Below are positions 27,301 through 29,918 of a DNA stretch of 29,918 nucleotides, one piece after another. The translations under genes were made by a program, and so were the position numbers. Source of the DNA: Isotricha intestinalis (lineage: Eukaryota > Ciliophora > Litostomatea > Vestibuliferida > Isotrichidae); the NCBI GenBank assembly GCA_023807065.1, contig JAJJLU010000579.1, forward strand, positions 1 through 29,918. Direction: 5' to 3'. Under the pieces are notes generated by a model. The model searched no databases. It was given only the letters and a program-made list of their open reading frames with translations, and was not told the DNA's origin. Within the stretch, counting starts at the first letter, position 1. Every line of letters starts with the position of its first letter.

Positions 27301-29918
27301 AATTGAAAGAAAACCATCATTTAGAAGAGGAAGAATAATTCCTAGAAGTCAAAGTCAATTATCAATATTAGGAATTCCAAAGAAAGAAATATCTCAAAAA
27401 GTTCCATCATTAAAAAGAAAGAGAAATATAATTCGAAATGAGAGTAAATTCACAATAAAAGGAATTGAATCAAAGAAGAGTTTAAGTATTCCAAGAAGAC
27501 AAAGAATAGTAAAAAGAAATGAAGAAACATTTTCAATAGAAAGATCATATGAAAAGAAAGAAGAAAAGAAGGAGAAATTATATATAAAAACAGAAAATAA
27601 GATTTTAATAAGAGGAACATCTCAAAAAGTAAAAAGACCATCACCAAGTAGAATTAGAATAGTAATAAGGAAAGAAGAGCAATTTACAATTATACCAGAT
27701 ATTAAAGAAGAATCAAAAACTAGATATGGTAAAAAGAATAAATATTATATTGAGAAAGGAAAACAAAAAGGAAAAGCATTTAATTTTGAAAACTTTAATA
27801 TAATAAAAGTGATAGAATTTTCAATTAAGAAATCAACTTTAATAGAAAAATTAGAACGTCAAGGAGAAAAAAGAGATTCAATATTATCAAGAAGAAAGAG
27901 AAGAGAAGAAAAAGAGGAAAAAGAAGAAAAAGAAGAAAAATCAAAATCTAAAAGTCCAATGATAGTTCCAAGAAGACAAAGAAGTAAATTTTTCAGAGAA
28001 TCACCAATTCAAGAAAAGAAGTTATCTCCAAAGAAAAATTCAATTATTATTGTTGAAGAAAATAGTAAAACTTATCCTATTCAAACAACAGAAAGAAAAA
28101 TTTCAGATGAGAAAGATAGAGACAAAAAAGAAATTGAAAATATGAAAATTCCTAAATTTAGAACTCGAAGAAGAGGAAGAGATTCTAGTCCAAAAGAAAA
28201 TGAAATTAGAATTTTTTCACCTAGAAATATTAAATTTTCAAGAAATACTTCTTTCAAAATTATCAATAAAGAGATTCCTAGTAGAAAAGTTATTAGAAAA
28301 GCTATTGAAGATAAAAAAGATATTATTAAAAAAGTTTTTGATTTGAAAAATATTAAAAAAGAAAATATTAAATCTAATGAATTTGCTGTTATTAATGGAA
28401 TTGTTGATGATTTTACTAAAAGAAAAAGTTATAGAAGAGGAAGAGAAAATATTAAAGTTGAAAAAAGTGAAATTAAAGTTTTTAAAATTTTGAAAATTAA
28501 ACAAAATAAAGAATTTAGTTTTTCTCTAGAACCTAAATACAAAAGAAGTATTATTGATGATAAAAAGAGTAAAGATAAAGATAAAACTTTATTTAGATTA
28601 TCTAAAAAAGTAGTTAATATTCAAATGAATGGTGAAGTTAAAAAAAAGGAAATTCATGTTATAAAGGCATTTAAATATTTAAAACAAAGACAAGTTATTG
28701 AACTTGAATTAGAAATTAAACCTGAAGAAAAGAAAGAGGAAGGTATTAAAGAAAAAGAAATTTCAAAAGATGAAAAAGAAATTCAAACATTGATCACAGA
28801 AGTTAAACCAGAAGAAAAAGGAATTGAAACTGATGAAGTAGAAGAGAAAAAAGTTAAAAAGAAAGTTAGATCAAAAGAAAAAGACAAAAGTAAGAAATCT
28901 AAAAAGAAAGATAAAGAACTTATTCATGGAGATGAAAGAATAATAGGAGAAAAAGATGAAAAGGAAGAAAAACCAAAAGAGAGAATTAAACATAAATCAA
29001 AGATAATTAAATTAGATCAAACTAAACCAGAAGAAAAAGTTGTTAGAAGAAAAGAAAAAAGAGTTACTTTTGAAGATAAAATAGTTAAAAAAGAGGATCT
29101 TAAACCAAAAGATAAGAAAGAAATTAAACCTGAAGAAAAATTAATAATTAAATCAGAAGAAAATAAAGAAATTAAACCTAAAGAAAAAGAAATTATTAAA
29201 CCTAAAGAAAAGGAAGAAATAATTAAACCTAAAGATAAAAAAATAATTAAACCAGAAGAAAAAGAAATAATTAAACCTAAAGATAAAGAAATAATTAAAC
29301 CTAAAGATAAAGAAATAATTAAACCAGAAGAAAAAGAAATAATTAAACCTGAAGAAAAGAAAGAAATTATTAAACCAGAAGAAAAGGAAATTACTAAACT
29401 TGAAGATAAAGAAATTAGAAAACCAAAAGACAAAGAAGTAACTAAACCAGAAGAAAAGAAAATTATACCTAAAGAAAAAGAAGAAATTAAACCAGAAGAA
29501 AAAGAAGAAATTAAGAAAGTGGATGTTCAAATCCAAACTGAATATGTACTAATTAGACCGTTTATTAAACAAAAAGAAAAGAAAGAAATTAAAACAAAAG
29601 AAAGAAGGAAAGAAGGAAAAGAAGTCATCAAACCTGAAGAGAAGAAAGAAATTAAAACTAAAGAAAAAGAAACAATTAAACCTGAAGATAAAGGAATCAC
29701 AAAAGTAGAAGAAAAGAAAGAAATTAAACCTGAAGATAAAGAAGTAAAACCAGAAGAAATCAAAGAAACTAAACATGAAGATGAAGAAGATGAAATTCCA
29801 ATAGAAGAAGAACCAATTCAATATACATATCAAAGAAGAACTAGATTTATGATTCTTGGTTCAGGAAAATTATTTGATAAAAAAGATAAACCAAAAAAAG
29901 GAGAAAATATAAGATATG
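24395..29918 (+). CDS. giant basic IQ-motif protein with two repeat arrays (partial, no stop in window)
   Basis: One uninterrupted frame of 1841 codons plus one base runs off the window. The ATG at 24395 is the first after an in-frame TAA at 24374. Residues 1-350 are disordered, rich in Ser, Asn, Lys and Tyr. Two calmodulin-binding IQ-type motifs follow: a partial one at I366-Q367 (IQRAYK) and a canonical one at 384-394 (IQSLWRGYWLR). A charged helical region (about 500-600) leads to about 14 copies of a basic repeat (692-1053). Then comes a Lys/Glu-rich linker and a KPEEK-type array (about 1570-1799). There are no membrane segments or enzymatic domains. IQ motifs imply regulation by calmodulin-type proteins; the basic repeats suggest binding to acidic partners such as microtubules or a membrane skeleton, which is inference. 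I recognise no named family. Confidence 0.85.
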   Translation, partial: MNRNISKLNPQSRFGSYQSPKNDSEKENKNKKSQFEKELKEENLSPQRLLRGIKKIRNKGILSLGEHGNTNVVIDTDSELSYEEKKPSEVKLKKGTTKLLVSKMEQSQLDSTKKNLANIKSQRRDRLSNYIVKPEDKYYTSPMNITGRSSGNSSLNKDYNIKIPGSLSRSKKRKDLAITSNKLSYYGNEQENEESSEQGLLNPIRERNIRQRRNEQQGNLEIFVSPDVKITTNIQTPNISYINSPSYNYYTNNPNYRNLNVQGTPIYEKNKYYYGSSENQQGTTGGNLPSTGSNNPMITNNFLYTVSSIMDNEGTPLSTYKPINYSISPKSPTGGKVDLGLNPYQEDLRKKYYAIYKDKLPQIILIQRAYKDHLDLINYKLEKIQSLWRGYWLRKVIYVRLLMFYKGQCLIDHLLNFYSMIAKRHFKHFCYKISFRKRKGVSYKFLSDQMDLIGKMKMLNLSGSPNKRYVFEKNSLKIQKGSSFNVEGYVEKYSRKVRSRVTKEIEESEKKFEKLYYDLLKKYEEIKNMTHSFDKKMMKMVKKNIVFQILGEEDDKSKYMKQAFYLKESKINKYRRKEEEEELNEGEILISEDKQSEIQEDIPKRGKRYIEEYKKGRKSRFGKEDDDNLSIKTKESKLSIQKKLFDNIQMDFSFKNINIMTKKKKGLNVIKKQDKFTIKSKMKSQSVTTSKRGRIQIRSESKFTIQGKETDNRRSSRVSSLRRGKIQIRNESKFTIKGKEKSISLVSKKTRIVPRSVSSLTITGKDRKISSLRVKKGRIIPRNVVSLSIIGKEVKTGSLRKKRIVPRSVSSLTITGKEIKKNIITPKRVKNVIRSVSTLTIQGKEVEKISTPKRKRIVPRSISSLTIEGIERKPTFRKGKIIPKLVNIITIQGKEIEKVLTPKKRIVPRSVSTLTIEGTERKPSFSTKRGRIIPKLVNTITLQGKEVEKVLTPKKRIVPRNIGSLTIEGIERKPSFRRGRIIPRSQSQLSILGIPKKEISQKVPSLKRKRNIIRNESKFTIKGIESKKSLSIPRRQRIVKRNEETFSIERSYEKKEEKKEKLYIKTENKILIRGTSQKVKRPSPSRIRIVIRKEEQFTIIPDIKEESKTRYGKKNKYYIEKGKQKGKAFNFENFNIIKVIEFSIKKSTLIEKLERQGEKRDSILSRRKRREEKEEKEEKEEKSKSKSPMIVPRRQRSKFFRESPIQEKKLSPKKNSIIIVEENSKTYPIQTTERKISDEKDRDKKEIENMKIPKFRTRRRGRDSSPKENEIRIFSPRNIKFSRNTSFKIINKEIPSRKVIRKAIEDKKDIIKKVFDLKNIKKENIKSNEFAVINGIVDDFTKRKSYRRGRENIKVEKSEIKVFKILKIKQNKEFSFSLEPKYKRSIIDDKKSKDKDKTLFRLSKKVVNIQMNGEVKKKEIHVIKAFKYLKQRQVIELELEIKPEEKKEEGIKEKEISKDEKEIQTLITEVKPEEKGIETDEVEEKKVKKKVRSKEKDKSKKSKKKDKELIHGDERIIGEKDEKEEKPKERIKHKSKIIKLDQTKPEEKVVRRKEKRVTFEDKIVKKEDLKPKDKKEIKPEEKLIIKSEENKEIKPKEKEIIKPKEKEEIIKPKDKKIIKPEEKEIIKPKDKEIIKPKDKEIIKPEEKEIIKPEEKKEIIKPEEKEITKLEDKEIRKPKDKEVTKPEEKKIIPKEKEEIKPEEKEEIKKVDVQIQTEYVLIRPFIKQKEKKEIKTKERRKEGKEVIKPEEKKEIKTKEKETIKPEDKGITKVEEKKEIKPEDKEVKPEEIKETKHEDEEDEIPIEEEPIQYTYQRRTRFMILGSGKLFDKKDKPKKGENIRY
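26468..27553 (+). repeat. about 14 in-frame copies of a 24-28-residue basic repeat
   Basis: Units follow the pattern (R/K)-x-R-I-(V/I)-P-R-S-V-S-S-L-T-I-x-G-K-E, then 6-10 variable residues. The ends degenerate to forms such as RIQIRSESKFTIQGKE and RIVKRNEETFSIE. In the middle, two alternating unit types pair into a 51-residue (153-base) higher-order repeat: 42 bases at 27081-27122 are identical to 27234-27275. The protein pattern is kept across diverged copies, which points to selection on the unit, while the identical DNA shows recent duplication or conversion. Confidence 0.85.
29102..29790 (+). repeat. KPEEK/KPKDK-type array, 8-residue period
   Basis: The core (about 29180-29440) repeats an 8-residue, 24-base unit EIIKP(E/K)(E/D)K, often with one extra Lys or Glu. 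A looser second cluster runs from about 29620 to 29790. Between them a non-repeat stretch (VDVQIQTEYVLIRPFIK) interrupts. Alternating Lys and Glu with regular Pro resembles the PEVK spring of titin in composition. On the opposite strand it creates long Phe/Ser-rich artefact ORFs. Confidence 0.85.

Noticed and set aside
26468..29790. CRISPR-like array or satellite
   Set aside because: The repeats are in-frame, translate to conserved peptide units, and have no unique spacers of fixed length.
29017..29833. Phe/Ser-rich antisense ORFs that look repetitive and hydrophobic
   Set aside because: They are reverse complements of the KPEEK array; GAA/AAA codons read backwards as TTC/TTT. The + strand frame is continuous for 1841 codons.

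Overview
The window reads as one end of a very AT-rich macronuclear chromosome from a ciliate. It opens with a telomere-like array of CCCCAAT units. The first stop codon lies only about 180 bases inside it, the genes are dense and apparently intronless, and several gene families are typical of ciliates: giant TmcB-like PAS membrane proteins, a 7-TM/PIPK-like fusion and axonemal-type proteins. All reading frames stay open under the standard code. Eight of nine complete genes end in TAA and one in TGA, Trp is TGG, and there is no in-frame TAA/TAG. This argues against Tetrahymena-, Paramecium- or hypotrich-type codes. A canonical-code group such as the litostomes (rumen ciliates) is my best guess, but the taxon is an inference.

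Layout. 1-28 telomere. 209-2461 (-) USP7-like deubiquitinase. 2599-3045 (-) calmodulin-like protein, head-to-head with 3258-3629 (+) LC8-type dynein light chain. 3859-9216 (-) first giant PAS/TmcB-like multi-pass protein. 9217-10342 gene-poor, with a frame-broken relic on the + strand that resembles a PHO80/CYCP-type cyclin. 10343-10843 (-) small MGN-starting Cys-containing protein. 11047-12948 (-) Asn-rich protein with a Jhy-like patch. 13045-18606 (-) second giant PAS/TmcB-like protein. 18607-19349 strand switch with no gene. 19350-21815 (+) seven-TM protein with a degenerate PIPK-like domain. 22152-23327 (+) coiled-coil protein. 23328-24394 gene-poor, with a 57-codon ORF of unusual base composition. 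24395-29918 (+) a giant IQ-motif protein with two repeat arrays, running off the window.

Functionally, most of the window looks like membrane sensing and cilia/cytoskeleton: two PAS receptors without an output enzyme, a 7-TM/PIPK-like fusion, a calmodulin-like protein, an IQ-motif repeat protein, an LC8 light chain and a Jhy-like protein. Proximity in a ciliate macronucleus does not show that they act together. The least familiar items are the ~24-28-residue basic repeat and the KPEEK-type array in the last gene, the PIPK-like domain without recognisable catalytic residues, the cyclin relic and the CCCCAAT telomere. No tRNA, rRNA, CRISPR array or transposon was seen. Three genes (209-2461, 10343-10843, 19350-21815) have in-frame TTG codons upstream; their starts are placed here at the first ATG.
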